From: Abelmoschus esculentus
Lineage: Eukaryota; Streptophyta; Magnoliopsida; Malvales; Malvaceae
Direction: 5' to 3'
Length of the DNA: 64,000 bases
Assembly: GCA_035048815.1 (NCBI GenBank)
Contig: JAUCBN010000028.1
Span: forward strand, 10,471,001-10,535,000
Part shown: positions 35,231 through 47,710 of the stretch, one piece after another
Layout of the letters: each line of letters begins with the position of its first letter
How positions within the stretch are numbered: the first letter of the stretch is position 1
Made by a program: the position numbers and the translations under genes
Notes under the pieces: model-generated
What the model was told of the DNA's origin: nothing
Databases searched by the model: none
What the model saw: the letters and a program-made list of their open reading frames with translations, nothing else

Positions 35231-35548
35231 TTTAGCTCCGAATCTTGGGCCTTTTCCTTAGTAATGCTCTCCTCAATTTTCTCTTTCAACAGCCAGCCAT
35301 ATCACTTTTTCTTCTCTACTGCCTTGGCATTAGGTCCTGCCTCGGCCTCATGCTATTGCCTCGATAGTACTTATTCCTGCACAAATATAAAAATGCAGTA
35401 AAGTACGCCTTTTCTTCAACTATAATCTTTGATAGCATTTTCCTAAATATATCGCATTAAGTCCATGCATTGGTACAAGTAGGTGTAGAATTGATGATAA
35501 GTTCCCATGAAAAGTGTAGAAAGTGATAGTGATTTGAGCACTTAGCAC
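35231..35548 (-). mobile_element. A-type LTR piece right of B2 (A6 part 2)
   Basis: Continues the LTR interrupted at 25682, ending ..GAGCACTTAGCA (one base off the usual TTATCA). The reverse polypurine tract follows, so this is the outer edge of a minus-strand 3' LTR. Confidence 0.8.
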
Positions 35549-35985
35549 ACCCCCAAACTCGAACTATTGCTTGTCCTCAAGCAATGCAAACCATCAATTT
35601 GTCAAACTCTGTTCTCTCTTAGTCTTATGCTTCCATCTATTCTCCCCACCATAACTATGTTTATTCTTTAGTCTTGATCTTTTGGTTATTTAAGGGTGTA
35701 TCTAGAAGACAAACTATAAGGTTAATGTGTGTGTGCATTTTTGTGGACAAGTTTGAGTAAGGCTTTCTTAGATAAACTCTAAGTTCAAGACAAGTAGACT
35801 TGGTTTTACTGTACTCGTCTTATAACAACAATTCCTTGAGCCAATTTTGGGCACCTCAAGTATTATGTTTTCTATATCTTAATTCTTAATTTCTTTTGTT
35901 ATTCTTTTAAGTCTTTGATAGCATTTTTTAAGTACAGTGGTGCATTTAAAACAAATATAATTTTTAGATATTGACTTTGGCCTCT
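35549..35985 (-). other. Polypurine tract and 3' UTR fragment of A6
   Basis: The complement of CGAGTTTGGGGGTG starts here. UTR blocks follow to about 35985, where the sequence switches to a C-type LTR. One hairpin motif (35835-35860, arms CTTGAG and CTCAAG) is retained on the minus strand. Confidence 0.7.
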
Positions 35986-37197
35986 TCTGTATCAAGGATG
36001 GGAAGGTGGGGCGGGATCCAGTTGTATCGTATTGTGGATTTAATTGACTTGTTTCTATCTAATGCAATCGCACTGAACTACCTCGGCAGTACTGCAGGTA
36101 CTATCTCGACAGCGAAAATGTTCTCTGCCACGGCAATCCCTTACTCTTGGGCAGATTTATCAATGTTGGACAAAGGGTCCTTGTATGGCTCCGTTTATCC
36201 CTAAGTCGAAACGCTGTTGAAGGTCAGTCTTTGATGATACCAACCGACGATAATCAATTATGACCAACAACCAATCCCACACTTCTTTTAGCCGCTAAAA
36301 CTCTTAACCTATCCCTAGGTCGAGTTAGTATCCTCAACTAAGTGAATACCGCACTTACTCCTTTCGTGAGTCTAACTTTCTCGAGTCTAGACAAATGGAT
36401 TACTTATAAACTTCCCTCCTGGTTTTGGATGCAAGAACAAAGAATGGCAAAGAGTAAGCAAACTTAAATATTTTATTGCATAGAAAAAAGAAACAAAGTA
36501 AAACATCCTCTCACAAATACTCGACAACCTTCACCTAAACCCTAGGGGACGATGGACAAATTTAGGGTTTACTCTGAACACTTGATTTCAAGATATCCTC
36601 CTCTCTACATAGGCTATGGTTTATATAGACTTGGCCTAGGAAAAATCTTTCCTAAGTAGGAATACTACTTGGAGTAGGAATACAATAATTTTCATAAATA
36701 AAATATTTCCAAGTTTATTCCTATAAGAATTCTTTTCCCACGTGGCCTTTAACATTGTCTTTTCGTGTGTTTTCCAGCTCCAATTTTTACGTCGCTTGTC
36801 TTCAAACGTTTACCTTATTTTTCTCTTCAAATCGCCTACCATATTGACATTTGCCTTTCAGGATGCCGTCGCAGCCTCATATGCTGTCACGGCGTCAATA
36901 TGCTATCGAGGCATCAATGTGCCACCGAGGTGGGTACTTATCTATATTTCAGCTTCAGTTTCCAGCATCCATCTTCTTTCCTTGGCAGTTCCTATGATGT
37001 AGTTTCCTATCTAAAGAAAGAAAACCATTAACCGCACCTGTTTTATGCCAAAAATAGATAAATTCCGAAATTAAGTATTGGGATGCTGAAATATGAAAAA
37101 TAGGCAGAATTATCCATTATTGTCATTAAGTCTGTTTACTACTAGCAATAATCGAGTAGGAAAATAATATAAAAATAGGACTTTTAGGCACTCATCA
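35986..37197 (-). mobile_element. C-type LTR, 5'-truncated, minus strand
   Basis: Starts mid-LTR ('ATCAAGGATGGGAAGGTGGGG') and ends with ..TTTTAGGCACTCATCA at 37197, the complement of the TGATGAGTGCCTAAAAG start shared with B-type LTRs. It is collinear with 24520-25490. It lies against ORF2 coding sequence of C1, so it or its parent inserted into ORF2. Confidence 0.75.
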
Positions 37198-37382
37198 CTC
37201 GGATTGAAGGCAGAAGAGTTGCCACTTTTGATGTTGAATCTTGTTGAACAAATAGTGTTTAATAACAAGATTTTCTTCCTCAGATTGCTGAAATCCTTGT
37301 TCTTCCCACAACTGTCGAGCGACAAAAGATTTATTGAATCTTTCTACCACAGTGGCGGGGCATACCTGTTGTATGCTGCCAT
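37198..37382 (-). pseudogene. N-terminal piece of ORF2 of element C1
   Basis: Minus-strand ATG at 37380-37382, 'MAAYNRYAPP', then after a stop 'SLDSCGKNKDF'. At DNA level the stretch matches B1 3153-3260, including 'GTTGTGGGAAGAACAAGGAT' (B1: TTATGGGAAGAGCAAGGAT). The rest of ORF2 is lost beyond the C-type LTR. Confidence 0.65.
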
Positions 37383-37865
37383 TGATGATTGTAGGGCTGA
37401 GAGTTTTGATCGAGAGTTTTGAAAAAATTCAAGAATAATGTGAGAGTATTATGAGAGCAAGAGTTGAATGCTGAAGAAATTCAAGAATGCAAGAGTGAAT
37501 AGTTCAAGAGAGGGATGTTGTTTATATAGGCCTCGACATTGTGATCGTTTTAACCACTAGCCATTTTGTATTTATTACTCATTACCATTTACTTCCATGG
37601 TGTAAAACTCGGTAGATAGCCGTTACACTGTTTCTGCCCGTTGGGATTTTTGCGGCTTCTAACACTGTTTACTGCCCTCGGCAGAGTTTCTGCTCTGAAC
37701 TATTTCTCTTTTATTCTTTATTTTATTGTCCTAAAAAGAAAACTTAAATAAAAATGTTAATAATAAAAGAAAAATATTACTAGAAAAATAGAATGCTAAA
37801 AATAAAATAAACATATAACTTCTAAACGAGTCCTAATATAATAAAGTAGAATACAAAGGAAGAGA
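37383..37865 (-). promoter_or_regulatory. Internal promoter-like region of C1
   Basis: The minus strand has TATATAAA at 37528-37521, about 140 bp before the ORF2 ATG. Upstream it has GCCGCAAAAATCCCAACGGG and GTAACGGCT, and downstream TTCACTCTTGCATTCTTGAA. All these blocks are shared with B1 2830-3060, while flanking non-coding sequence is more diverged. Confidence 0.55.
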
Positions 37866-38700
37866 TTAGGTTACTGGTGGAGTGCATGTAAATGCATCTC
37901 CCAAATTGCTTGTCTCTTGTTGGCCTGGTTGTTTCTGCAGTTGCTGGCCAATCCCTTCTTTCTTTTCTTCCCCTCCATTGGTTTTAATTTTCTTACCAAA
38001 TAGTCTACCGAGTGTGCTACCTAGGCAGGATATTTTTGGTATCAGCTTCTGTTGTTTGGAGGGCTTTGCATTCTTTTGGACCATCATGTTTTTTCAATTT
38101 TTGAAATGCATTGAGTTTGACTTGCTGATCATTTACCCTCATTGTTAACTCTCCGTTTTCCACATCTATTAAGGTTCGTCCAGTAGTAAGGAAAGGTCTT
38201 CCTAAGATGATCGGTGCATTTTCGTCTGCTTCACAATCAAGGACAAGGAAATCGGTAGAGAAAATAAACTTGTCAACCCTTACCAATATGTCCTCAATTT
38301 TTCCTTTTGGATGCACATAGGATCTATCCGCAAGTTAGAGCAGCATTGTCGTAGATTTTGTCCTTCCTATACCAAGTTTCTGAAAAACTAATTTAGGCAT
38401 AAGATTTATGCTTGCTCCTAGGTCACATAGTGACTTTCTTTCATAATTGTTACGAATCGCATAAGGTATGGTAAAGCATCCAGGATCCTTCAGTTTGGGT
38501 GGCATACGATTATGCAGCATTACCATGCACCCATCAGTTGCTTTCATTGTCTCAAACTCACCTAGCTTCCTTCTCTTAGATACAATGTCTTTCAAGAATT
38601 TAGCGTAGTTGGGCATCTGTTCAATTGCCTCAACAAATGGCAAGTTGATGTGGACTTGCTTCAATATATCAAGGAATTTCTTAAACTGGTGGTCCTATTT
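37866..38700 (-). pseudogene. Protease region of C1 with the short non-autonomous tail
   Basis: Minus-strand 'KQVHINLPFVEAIEQMP', 'CDLGASINLMPKLVFQKLGIG', a stop at about 38334, then 'HPKGKIEDILVRVDKFIF', 'DFLVLDCEADENAPIILG' and 'RPFLTTGRTLIDVENG'. After a frameshift the tail is 'LGSTLGRLFGKKIK' and 'GDAFTCTPPVT', ending at 37866. As in B1 there is no RT, RNase H or integrase between protease and tail. Unlike B1 the DFLVLD strand is present, so the deletion in B1 is private to that copy. Confidence 0.85.
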
Positions 38701-39237
38701 CTGTTTTTTCAATCTTTGTGATAAAAATGGTGGTGATCTCATCTCATCTAGGGTTTCATTAGATTGGAATTTAATACCTGGATCACTATTTGTCTCGTTG
38801 TCTCGACAGGAAGTGCAAGTGCTGCCGAGCTCTCTGTTGGGGCATCGGCTTTGTGTTCATTCTAATCAGCATCCAAGTCTTCCTTCTCTGTATCCTCCTG
38901 TATTGTTTGTGGAGCTTTGGTTGCTAGCTTGCCTAGTGTTTCCTTTAGTTGTAGGTCACTTCTTGTTGTGATTGCTTTGCACTGCTCATGTCTCATTCCC
39001 TTAGCAACTTCAGTATTGCAAGGTAATCCCCCTTGTGGTCTTGTATTTTGTCTTTAAGCAAATTGACCCACTTGGGTTTCCAATGATTTTATAGAAGCTT
39101 CTTAGTTTTTCTGCCTTATCTCTGTTCTGTTCATGAAGTCATCAGTTCTTTTTCTGAAACTGCTGTTCTCAGCCATATATGATTCAATTTTCATAATAAA
39201 GGCCTTGAGAGTATTCTCCAGTGAGTTCATAGGTTGC
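38701..39237 (-). pseudogene. gag C-terminal part of C1, cut by A7
   Basis: The minus strand shows 'QQPMNSLENTLKAFIMKIESYMAENSSF', 'KRTDDFMNRTEIRQKN' and a charged linker before protease. A7 starts at 39238 on the other strand, and the 5' part of C1 is not found in the window. Confidence 0.78.
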
Positions 39238-40326
39238 TGATAAGTTCTCAAATCACTATCACTTTCTACACTTTTCATGGGCACTTATCATCAATTCTAT
39301 ACCTACTTGAACCAATACATGGACTTAATATAATATATTTAGGAAAATGCTATCAAAGATCATATTTGTAGAAAAGGCGTATTTTCCTGCATTTTCTTAT
39401 CTGTGTAGGAATAAGTTGTACTCTAATTAGAAAAGGTTTTCCCTAGGCCAAGCCTATATAAAGGCATAACCGTCCTAGGGTTAAAAGAGGCAAAAATTAG
39501 AGAGAATTAGCTAGACATACTTTGAGAGAGTCTTAGGAACAATTTCCCATCATGTTCTAAACTTTCTTAGGGTGTTGGTGAAGGTTGTTAAGTATTTGTG
39601 AGAGTAGATTGTATTTTGATTTTTATTTCAATGCAATAAAATATCGAAGTTTGCTTACTCTTTGTCATTCTCTGTTCTTGCATCCAAGCCCGGAAGGGAA
39701 ATTTGTAAGTAACCCATTTGTCTAGACTCGGAAGAGTTAGGCTCATGAAAGGAGTAAGTGCGGTATTCACTTAATTGGGGATACTAACTCGACCTAAGGA
39801 TAAGTTAAGAGTTTCAACGGCTAAAAGAAGTGTGGGATTGGTTGTTGGTTATAATTGATTAACGCTGGGAGGTATCTTCAAGGACTGACCTTCAACAGCG
39901 TTTCGAATTAGGGATAAGCGAAGCCATACAAGTACACTTTGCCAAATTTTGGTAAATCTGCCCAAGAGTAAGGGATTGCCACGGCAGAGGACATTGTCGC
40001 TACCGAGATAGTATCTGCAGTACTACCAAGGCCGTGCAGTGAAATTCCATTGGAACAAAAAGCAGATCAATCGAATCCACAATACGATACAACTGGATCC
40101 TACCCTATCTCTCTCATAATTGTTATTACTTTAGTTAGATTAGTTTATTAGTTAATTCAATATCAAACTAAATTGTGTTTTTACTTTTCTCTTATAGAAG
40201 CAAGAAGACCAAAGGAAACATATTAAGTATACCAATTCCTGTGGAAATGATATTCGATAAATGCTTATCACTTTATTACTTGACGTGTACACTTGCACTT
40301 AATTGTGTATCTTTTAGCATGCATCA
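39238..40326 (+). mobile_element. 5' LTR of A7 with internal deletion
   Basis: TGATAAGTTCTCAAATCACT to ..TAGCATGCATCA, 1089 bp, about 250 bp shorter than other A-type LTRs. The missing part lies at about 39416, where 'GTGTAGGAATAAG' is joined to 'TTGTACTCTAATTAG'. A TATATAAAGGC promoter block is at 39457. Confidence 0.85.
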
Positions 40327-40332
40327 AGTTTT

Positions 40333-40350
40333 TGGCACCATTATCGGGGA
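40333..40350 (+). other. Primer binding site of A7
   Basis: TGGCACCATTATCGGGGA, seven bases after the LTR. Four mismatches to the tRNA-Asp complement, mainly transitions. Confidence 0.75.
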
Positions 40351-40427
40351 TTGATAACTGAATTTTGTTTTCTTTATATTCTTGTTTTTATTTTTAGTTA
40401 TTTTTATTTTTATTTGGTCTTTGGTGT

Positions 40428-42072
40428 ATGACCAGGGCTAACCCTATCACTCCATTACGAGATATCGACCCAAAAATCAAAAGGACTTATCAGAGCCTGA
40501 GAAGACAGATCCAAGGAGCCATGGTAGTGAATCCAGGAAATCAGAACCTACTTGAAGGCATTGGAGGCCATCAACAGCAACCACTGCTGCAACCACTACC
40601 GCGACAGCTAACTGTTAGAGATTTTCAAATGGAAGATTTAAATGGATTAAACCCTAGGGTTGTTAAACCAGAGATTGAGACAACCCAATTTGAACTTAAA
40701 CCAGTAATGTTCAATATGATCAATACTGTTGGACAATTCAATGGGGCTGCAATAGAAGATACCAGGCAGCATCTCAAATCCTTCATGAAAGTATGTAACT
40801 CTTTCAAAATCCAAGGAGTACATGAAGATATATTGAGGCTGAAACTTTTTCCCTATTCACTGAGGGATAGGGCCAAAACCTGGTTGAACAACATTCTGAC
40901 AGGATCAATTAGATCTTGGAGTGAACTCTGCCGAGAATTTATTACGAGATTTAACCTTACAAATCTATATGATAGAATCCATAATGAGATCACTTAATTT
41001 AGACAGGTTGATGATGAACCTATGTACGAGGCTTGGGAACGTTACAGAGAGCTACTGAATAGATTTCCACTACATGGATTCCCATTATGGATGCAAGTAA
41101 CCATGTTCTATAATGCCACCAACGCCCCGACTAGAATGATGTTAGATGCCTCAACAAATGGCACACAACTTGACAAGGCCCTGGAAGAAGCTATAGAGAT
41201 TCTGAACAAACTCGTAAGGAACGATTTTCAGTTTCCTGCTTCTATACGAGGAGGACTAAGATGCGATGCCACAGTAAATGAACTAGAAACTAATAATTCG
41301 GTGGCAGCACAGTTGACATCTTTAACAAAACTGGTTCAGAACATGCAAGTACAACAGAATAATCATGAAGTGAAGGCTATAAATTCTTTTGAGTATATAG
41401 AAGACGAGGAAACTAGATTTTATGTGGGAAATTACAACCGGAATAACAACATGATGTCAAATACATACAATCCGGCTTGGAAAAGGTAACCAAGTTTTTC
41501 ATAGAGCAATCCCAATAATGCCTTAAACCCCACTAGCCAGACCTCCAATTACCATCCAATGCCGCCGTAGCAGATGTATCAGCAGCAACAACCTATGAGT
41601 TCACTGGAAAATACTCTCAAGGCCTTTATTATGAAAACTAAATCATATATGGCAGAGAACAGTAATTTCATGAAGAGGACTGATGACTTCATGAACAGAA
41701 AAGAGATGAGGCTACAAAACCAAGATGATGCAATAAAATCATTAGAAACCCAAGTTGGTCAATTCGCTCTAAGACAAAATACAAGACCACAAGGGGGTTA
41801 CCTAGCAATACTGAAGTTGCTAAGGGAATGGGCTATGAACAGTGCAAGGCAATCAAAATAAGAAGTGGCCTACAACTGACGGAAACAATGGGCAAGTCAG
41901 CAACCAAAGCTCCACAAACAATACAAGATGATACAGACAAGGAGGACTTGGATGCTGAACAGACTGAGCACGAAGATGATACCCCAGCAGAAATCTCGGC
42001 AACACTTGCACTTCCTAGTGAGACAGCAAGACAAACAGTGGTCTCAAGTATTAAAATCTAATATAATGAAGC
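40428..42072 (+). pseudogene. gag of A7
   Basis: ATG at 40428 ('MTRANPITPLRDIDPKIKRT'). Open to 40997: 'TTQFELKPVMFNMINTV', 'RQHLKSFMKVCNSFKI', 'PYSLRDRAKTWLNNILTGSI', 'REFITRFNLTNLYDRIHNEI'. After TAA it continues at 41022 'MYEAWERYRELLNRFPLHGFP' (split at a stop), 'ALEEAIEILNKLVRNDFQF' and 'NYNRNNNMMSNTYNPAWKR' to a stop at 41489. Then come 'MSSLENTLKAFIMKTKSYMAEN' and the charged linker. It has few stops compared with the neighbours, so it is one of the better preserved gags here. No CCHC zinc knuckle is seen. Confidence 0.88.
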
Positions 42073-42073
42073 C

Positions 42074-42757
42074 ATGGATGAGATGAGACCACCACCACCT
42101 TTCCCACAAAGGCTGAAAAAACAGAAACAGGACCACCAGTTTAAAAAATTCCTTGATATACTAAAGCAAGTCCACATCAACTTGTCATTCGTTGAGGCAA
42201 TTGAACAGATGCCCAACTATGTTAAATTCTTGAAAGACATTGTGTCCAATAGAAATAAGCTAAGTGAGTTTGAGACAGTGGCAACAACTTAAGGATGCAT
42301 GGTAATGCTACACAATCGCATACCACCTAAACTGAAGGATCTTGGATGCTTCATCATACCTTGTGCGATTGGTAACAACTATGAAGGAAATGCACTTTGT
42401 GACCTAGGGGCAAGCATAAATGTCATGCCTAAATCAGTTTTTCAGAAACTTGGTATAGGAAGAGCGAAACCTACAATAGTGCTACTCCAACTTGCGGATA
42501 GATCCTATGTGCATCCAGAAGGAAAAATTGAGGACATTTTGGTAAGGGTTGAAAAGTTTATTTTCCCTGTCGACTTTCTTGTCCTTGATTGTGAAGCAGA
42601 TGAAAATATACTGATCATCCTAGGAAGACCTTCCCTTGCTACTGGATGAACCTTAATAGATGTGGAAAACGGAGAGTTGACAATGAGGATAAATGACCAG
42701 CAATTCAAACTTAATGTTTTCCAAACCTTGAAAAGACACGACGATCTACAAGACTGA
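42074..42757 (+). pseudogene. Aspartic protease of A7
   Basis: 'KQVHINLSFVEAIEQMPNYV', a stop at 42290, then 42299-42649: 'MVMLHNRIPPKLKDLGC', 'CDLGASINVMPKSVFQKLGIG', 'LADRSYVHPEGKIEDIL', 'VDFLVLDCEADENILIILG' and 'RPSLATG'. TGA at 42647-42649 replaces the next codon. Active site DLGA. All strands of the retropepsin-like fold are present. Confidence 0.85.
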
Positions 42758-43998
42758 CAAATACTAGGCAATGTAGATACAGTTCATGCAAGACCTTACC
42801 TCAGCAACAACTTCCTCGGCAACGATCTCAACAATATATCACAGGTCTTTCTCGGCAGCACAGTTGATGGTTGCTATAGCAGTATATTGGATAGTGCAGA
42901 AGCAACAGAAATTGAAGAGGCCAACTGGACGGCTCATCTTCTAGGTAAGTACTTCGAACCTTTAGACTACCTAGGTAAAACCGAAACACCCATAAAAAAA
43001 TCAGTAGTCACTAAACTAAAACTATTACCTTAAAAATTGAAATATTCTTATTTAGGAGCCAACCACACAATGCTCGTAATCATTTCTTCTATGTTGTAGC
43101 CGGAACAGGAACAAAGTTTAATCAAGATGCTGCAGCAGCACAAGAAGGCACTTAGGTGGTCCATTAATGATTTGAAAGGAATAAGCCCGATAGTTTGTAT
43201 GCATAAAAACCTCCTAGAGGAAGATCATAAACCCACTGTCGAGGCCCAAAGGAGACTTAACCATGCCATGAAGGAGGTAGTATGTAAAGAAATAATCAAG
43301 TGGCTTGATGCTGGAATTATCTACCCTATTTTTGACAATGCATGGGTAAGCCCAGTATAATCTGTAATCAAGAAAGGTGGTATGACTGTCATAACCAAAA
43401 AGAACAATGAATTGATCTCAACCAGGACTGTAACCGATTGGAGAGTTTGTATAGATTATCGCAAGTTGAATAAGGTAACAAATAAGGATCACTTCCCTTT
43501 ACCCTTTATTGGTGAAATGCTTGATAGACTTGCTGGTAAACCTTACTACTGTTTTCTTGATGGTTATTCAGGATATAATCAAATTGCCATCGATCCAAAA
43601 TACCTGGCAAAAACCACCTTCACCTACCCATATGGAACATATGCATTTAGAAGAATGTTGTTCGGCATCTGCAATGCCCCGGTAACCTTTCAGAGATGCA
43701 TGATGGAAATTTTTTCTGACATGATAGAGAACTTCTTGGAGATATTCATGGATAATTTTTTAGTCTTTGGAGACAGCTTTGATCACTGACTCGGCAATTT
43801 GGAAAAAGTACTACGAAGATGTGAGGAATCTAATCTAGTCCTCAATTGGTAAAAATGTCACTTCATGGTAAATGAGGGCATAGTATTGGAAAACAAAATA
43901 TCATCAAAAAGAATTGAAGTAGATAAAGCAAAAATTGATATGATAAAAAATTTGCCTCCATCAATTTCTGTGAAAGGAATTCGAAGCTTCTTTGACCA
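42758..43998 (+). pseudogene. RT of A7, truncated
   Basis: After a degenerate linker, RT starts near 43120: 'KGISPIVCMHKNLL', 'LNHAMKEVVCKEIIKWLDAGIIYP', 'RVCIDYRKLNKVTNKDHFPLPF', 'YYCFLDGYSGYNQIAID' and 'TFQRCMMEIFSDMIENFLEIF', with active site 'FMDNFLVFG' (second Asp of DD is Asn). It stops being recognisable at about 43998 in 'VKGIRSFF'. Palm end, RNase H, integrase and the 3' LTR are absent. The unique AT-rich DNA to the right marks the end of the Athila cluster. Confidence 0.85.
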
Positions 43999-45050
43999 TG
44001 TTGTTGTCGAATTACTTCCATATCGGACCAACATGTAATCAACATACATAGGAACTTAATTATGCATATATAAAAGATAAAAGGAAAAAAATATGTTTGT
44101 TTAGCGAATTGAGCCTTTACGGGTTTAGTTCTGTATTCCCCGTGTAATCTATTAGTGTCAGTTCCTTTTAGGATAGGCTAAAGGGGTTACATATACAAAA
44201 TTCTTACGTGTGTTATTTCTCGAGATATGTGAGTGCACTATAATATACAAAATTCGTAATATGATGGATAGGCATTAGAGATATGTTAAGTGTGTGTTTG
44301 GTACGTGTTTAGCGTTATTTCCATGTGATTTGTGTTGGGCATATCGATATAGTACCAACTATTTCAAAACACGGGCTTCAGATAGGGGCAATTGATGAGT
44401 TTTAGATAGGGGTATCGGAACCTTTGTCCCGTATTTTGAAATGGGTATGCTTTCCTAAGACATACGTATCAAAACGCTAGGGTTGGGTATCAATATTATT
44501 TTTGATAGTGGTAAAAACGTATCGAAACGGGGCTTGCTATTTTGATACGCCTTGCCATTATGGTAGTTGAAAGCTGAAATAGAAGTTTTGATTTTGTACA
44601 AATTAGTCCTTGGATCTTGAGAATTGAATTAAATGAGTTATAGCTATTATCTTGAGCTTAAATTTGACATACAATCATGTAATGAACTTAATTAAAGATG
44701 GGAAACACTAATTTCATAATAGATCCCTGAATTTATGGAAATTTAAAGATTGTTCCTTTTTACATGATTGTTCGAATTAGGACTCATTTAACTTTCAATT
44801 TCACTATGAATGGATACAAGATATGTATGAACACTAGGACATAAATGAAACATTTAGATAAGATAAAAAGAGAAAAAAAGGTTGTTTATCGGGGTAAGTC
44901 TTCAGATTAGTTTCGGTATTTCTCGTGTAACTCGTTCGAATCGAGTTTTGCCTAGACCAGATTGAGGTGGTTACATGTAATTTGATGAATACCTTGCTAG
45001 AAATTATTAGTGTCCTTTATATGTTTTTATATGTTTGAAATGGAAATGAA

Positions 45051-45400
45051 AATGTGAAATTACATGATATTGTGGGTCTTTTCATCTTGTCATTATATGT
45101 ATATGTTACATTAGATTGAAATGTGAAATTATATGAATTTATGGGCTATTTTGAATTGTCCTTATATGTATATGCTACATTGAATTGAAATGTGAAATTA
45201 TAACCATATTTGGATCATTTTGGTGATAGATAAGGATTAATAGACACATTTGAGAAGCTTAATCTTACACATGATTAATTAGACTATTTTGGTGATAGAT
45301 AAAGATTAATAGTATGATTTGAAAAGCTTAATCTTATGCATGATTAATTTGATTGTTTTCTGATAACATAAGATTTAGTGGGTTGTTTTGAGATATCCCT
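45051..45400. repeat. 69-bp tandem repeats
   Basis: AATGTGAAAT recurs at 45051, 45120 and 45189, exactly 69 bp apart. GGTGATAGAT recurs at 45222 and 45291, again 69 bp apart, in the second, more diverged half. The unit is AT-rich and has no open frame. Confidence 0.75.
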
Positions 45401-46263
45401 TAAAGTACATGAAATATTGCATTGTTTTGAGAAAATGTAAAAATTAGAGGATTATTTTGATATATATAAATATATATATATATATTTAGGTACATGATTA
45501 AATTGGTTGTTTTAGATTGCTTGAAATAAGTGTTAATGTTACAAGAACTATTACTTAAATTGATATAAATAAAAATAATCAAATTATTTAATTTGACTCA
45601 CATGAATAATCAACTAAGTTAATACTGATTTAAAAATAAAATTCCTCGATATTTGGTTAGTTATAGTTGCTACCTCATAAAGTACAATTTTGTATTTACC
45701 ACTCTCGTTTTCATCTTTCCTAAAATCATAGATTTGAAGATTTGAAAGATTGCTTCATCTTAAAGACTTTAACCTTGATCCTAAAGCAAAAAAGCAAAGA
45801 AAACTTTAAGTATGATTTTGGTACTTAACTTAATTTTACTATTAGATGATAGCAAATAGTCTCATACGTATCTATTTATATGATCATGCATATGGTTTGT
45901 AATGACTTGTTTAGTTAAACTAATTAATTATCTTGATGTATGCATGGTATGTATGATTATATGCTTACTTGATTATGCTTAGATGGATACGCCTTGACTA
46001 GCCTTGATTACAAAATATGCTACACATGTTTAAATTAACTTGCTAAGTAACTTTCAAAAACATGTGATAATTGATAATTTGAAGGTTTAATAGGATTTTT
46101 ATGTATGCTCTGTATACTTAGTTTAGCTATACTTAAAGTATAGGCTAAGAATGATAACTTGAATTAGCTTGGATGCTTATTATGCCTAAGTGTATGATAT
46201 GCTTGATGAGTATAATTGTATGCCTAACCTAGTTATGCGTAAATGGTATGCTATGCTTGCTAG

Positions 46264-46347
46264 ACTTCTCTATATTTGAAAAATAAATTAAATTATGTTT
46301 TGATTACTTCTCTATATTTGAAAAATAAATTAAATTATGTTTTGGTT
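46264..46347. repeat. 42-bp direct duplication
   Basis: ACTTCTCTATATTTG followed by AAAAATAAATTAAATTATG occurs at 46264 and again at 46306 with almost no change, a recent local duplication. Confidence 0.8.
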
Positions 46348-46989
46348 AATGGCATGTTCTAATGGTCACATGAACTAAAGATCATATTATAAGAAATGTT
46401 TATCATGTATGGTTGGATTATAATTGGTTGTTTTTAAATGTTTTATTAATGAATTTGCTAAGCTACTTGATGTTTAAGTAAGAGCAATTGATTTACTTAA
46501 GGATTAAAAAAGACCTAATAGATAATTAATATCTAGCGTTACTTGTATTGTAAATTAGAATGAAAAAGATAGAATATTATTATTTCATGGCTTGATTGAA
46601 TAAGAATGAAATGAATGATATGCCTTACTTATAATAGAAGGCTTTAGCAGCACAAAAACCAAAGATGTAGTGATTAAGATAGACTAAAGAGCATATGCAA
46701 TTAAAACTAATCTTGAAAGAATAACATGATCAAATTGACCTTATATAATATTTTACCTTTTTAAATAGGACACATATATCTACTTGTCCTTGTTTGGAGC
46801 ACAAGGAACATGAAATATTGAATGCAAACTAGTAATGAACTTGAATGAATTAAAAAAAATTATCCCTAAATTAGCTTTAATTGGATACATCTTGATATAC
46901 AAATTATATGAATATTGATTATGCTTAAATAAACTTGAACCTCGTCTAGCTTGTTATGATAAAGCTCTCGAACCAATTTTTTCCTGAAT

Positions 46990-47710
46990 CGGATAAGGGT
47001 ATTACAATAAAGGACGATTTTATGGACATATGATGGCAAACCTTATCGAAGCCATAAATTCGGTGCTCATAGGAACTTGACATCTCCCTATTCAAAGTAT
47101 TCTATGAGAGAATTAATTTCAATTGAGTAAAGTTTGGTCCAATATAAGGTAAAAAGTTAATACACAAATAAACAACGGACAAAATTAGATTCAAATCTTG
47201 CAGGATTGAATGTATTGCACTTCAAGAAGATGGAATCGCTATGAGAGTTAGAACTTTTATCCTAGTGGTGCAAAATTTACTATATAAGCTATAGTTCAAG
47301 GTGAGTCAAGAATGTTTGGAGTAAACTTTCATTGCAGATGGTGTCATTGTGTTCGATTTCAAGCATTTAAAATACTCCTGCTTACATGCACATGGTGTAT
47401 GTATGCATATTCATATGGAACCTTTTATGTTTGTGGATTCGTGTTATAACCTATATACTATAGAAAATTTATACATAATTCAGTTTAACATGATCCTGAA
47501 TAAAGATTATTAAGTCAGATGAGCCAATAAACAAGAAATTGTTGCCAAATCTAACTCTTTGTAGAATGTTGAAGAGTCGATCGATGTCAACTCGTATTCA
47601 TAAAAATATGAATGATACAAATATAAGAAAGGGAGAATTTAAATTAAGCATTTTACTGTGTGCAAAGGGCCCGATCACACTAGAAACAAGTGTCCAAATA
47701 AATCGAATAT
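46990..47710 (+). pseudogene. MULE (Mutator-like) transposase C-terminal remnant
   Basis: Reading through stops and shifts: 'GRFYGHMMANL' and 'EAINSVLIGT', then 'HLPIQSIL' (47015-47090), the block that in plant MULE transposases reads NLAEAINSVLKGTRHLPI. A SWIM zinc finger follows: 'CHCVRFQAF' at 47342-47370, with the C-x-H half ('SCLHAHGVC') in another frame. Then 'STRIHKNMN' (47587) and a zinc knuckle 'CKGPDHTRNKCP' (47661-47696), the usual end of these proteins. Catalytic DDE region and terminal repeats were not found. Many stops; long dead. Confidence 0.75.

Larger units (their letters stand above)
43999..46989. other. AT-rich non-coding stretch with tandem repeats
   Basis: No coding sequence is supported. 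The stretch 44220-44280 ('AGTGCACTATAATATACAAAATTCG', split here) resembles the complement of 53380-53450, so part may be an old LTR of the Tekay-like type. Two blocks, 44060-44200 and 44860-44990, share an A/G-rich stretch followed by a TTC(C/T)CGTGTAA motif. Confidence 0.4.

Noticed and set aside
19093..40326. A7 LTR part 39417-40326 as the missing remainder of the A3 3' LTR
   Set aside because: It is followed by a PBS and gag, so it is a 5' LTR of its own element with an internal deletion.
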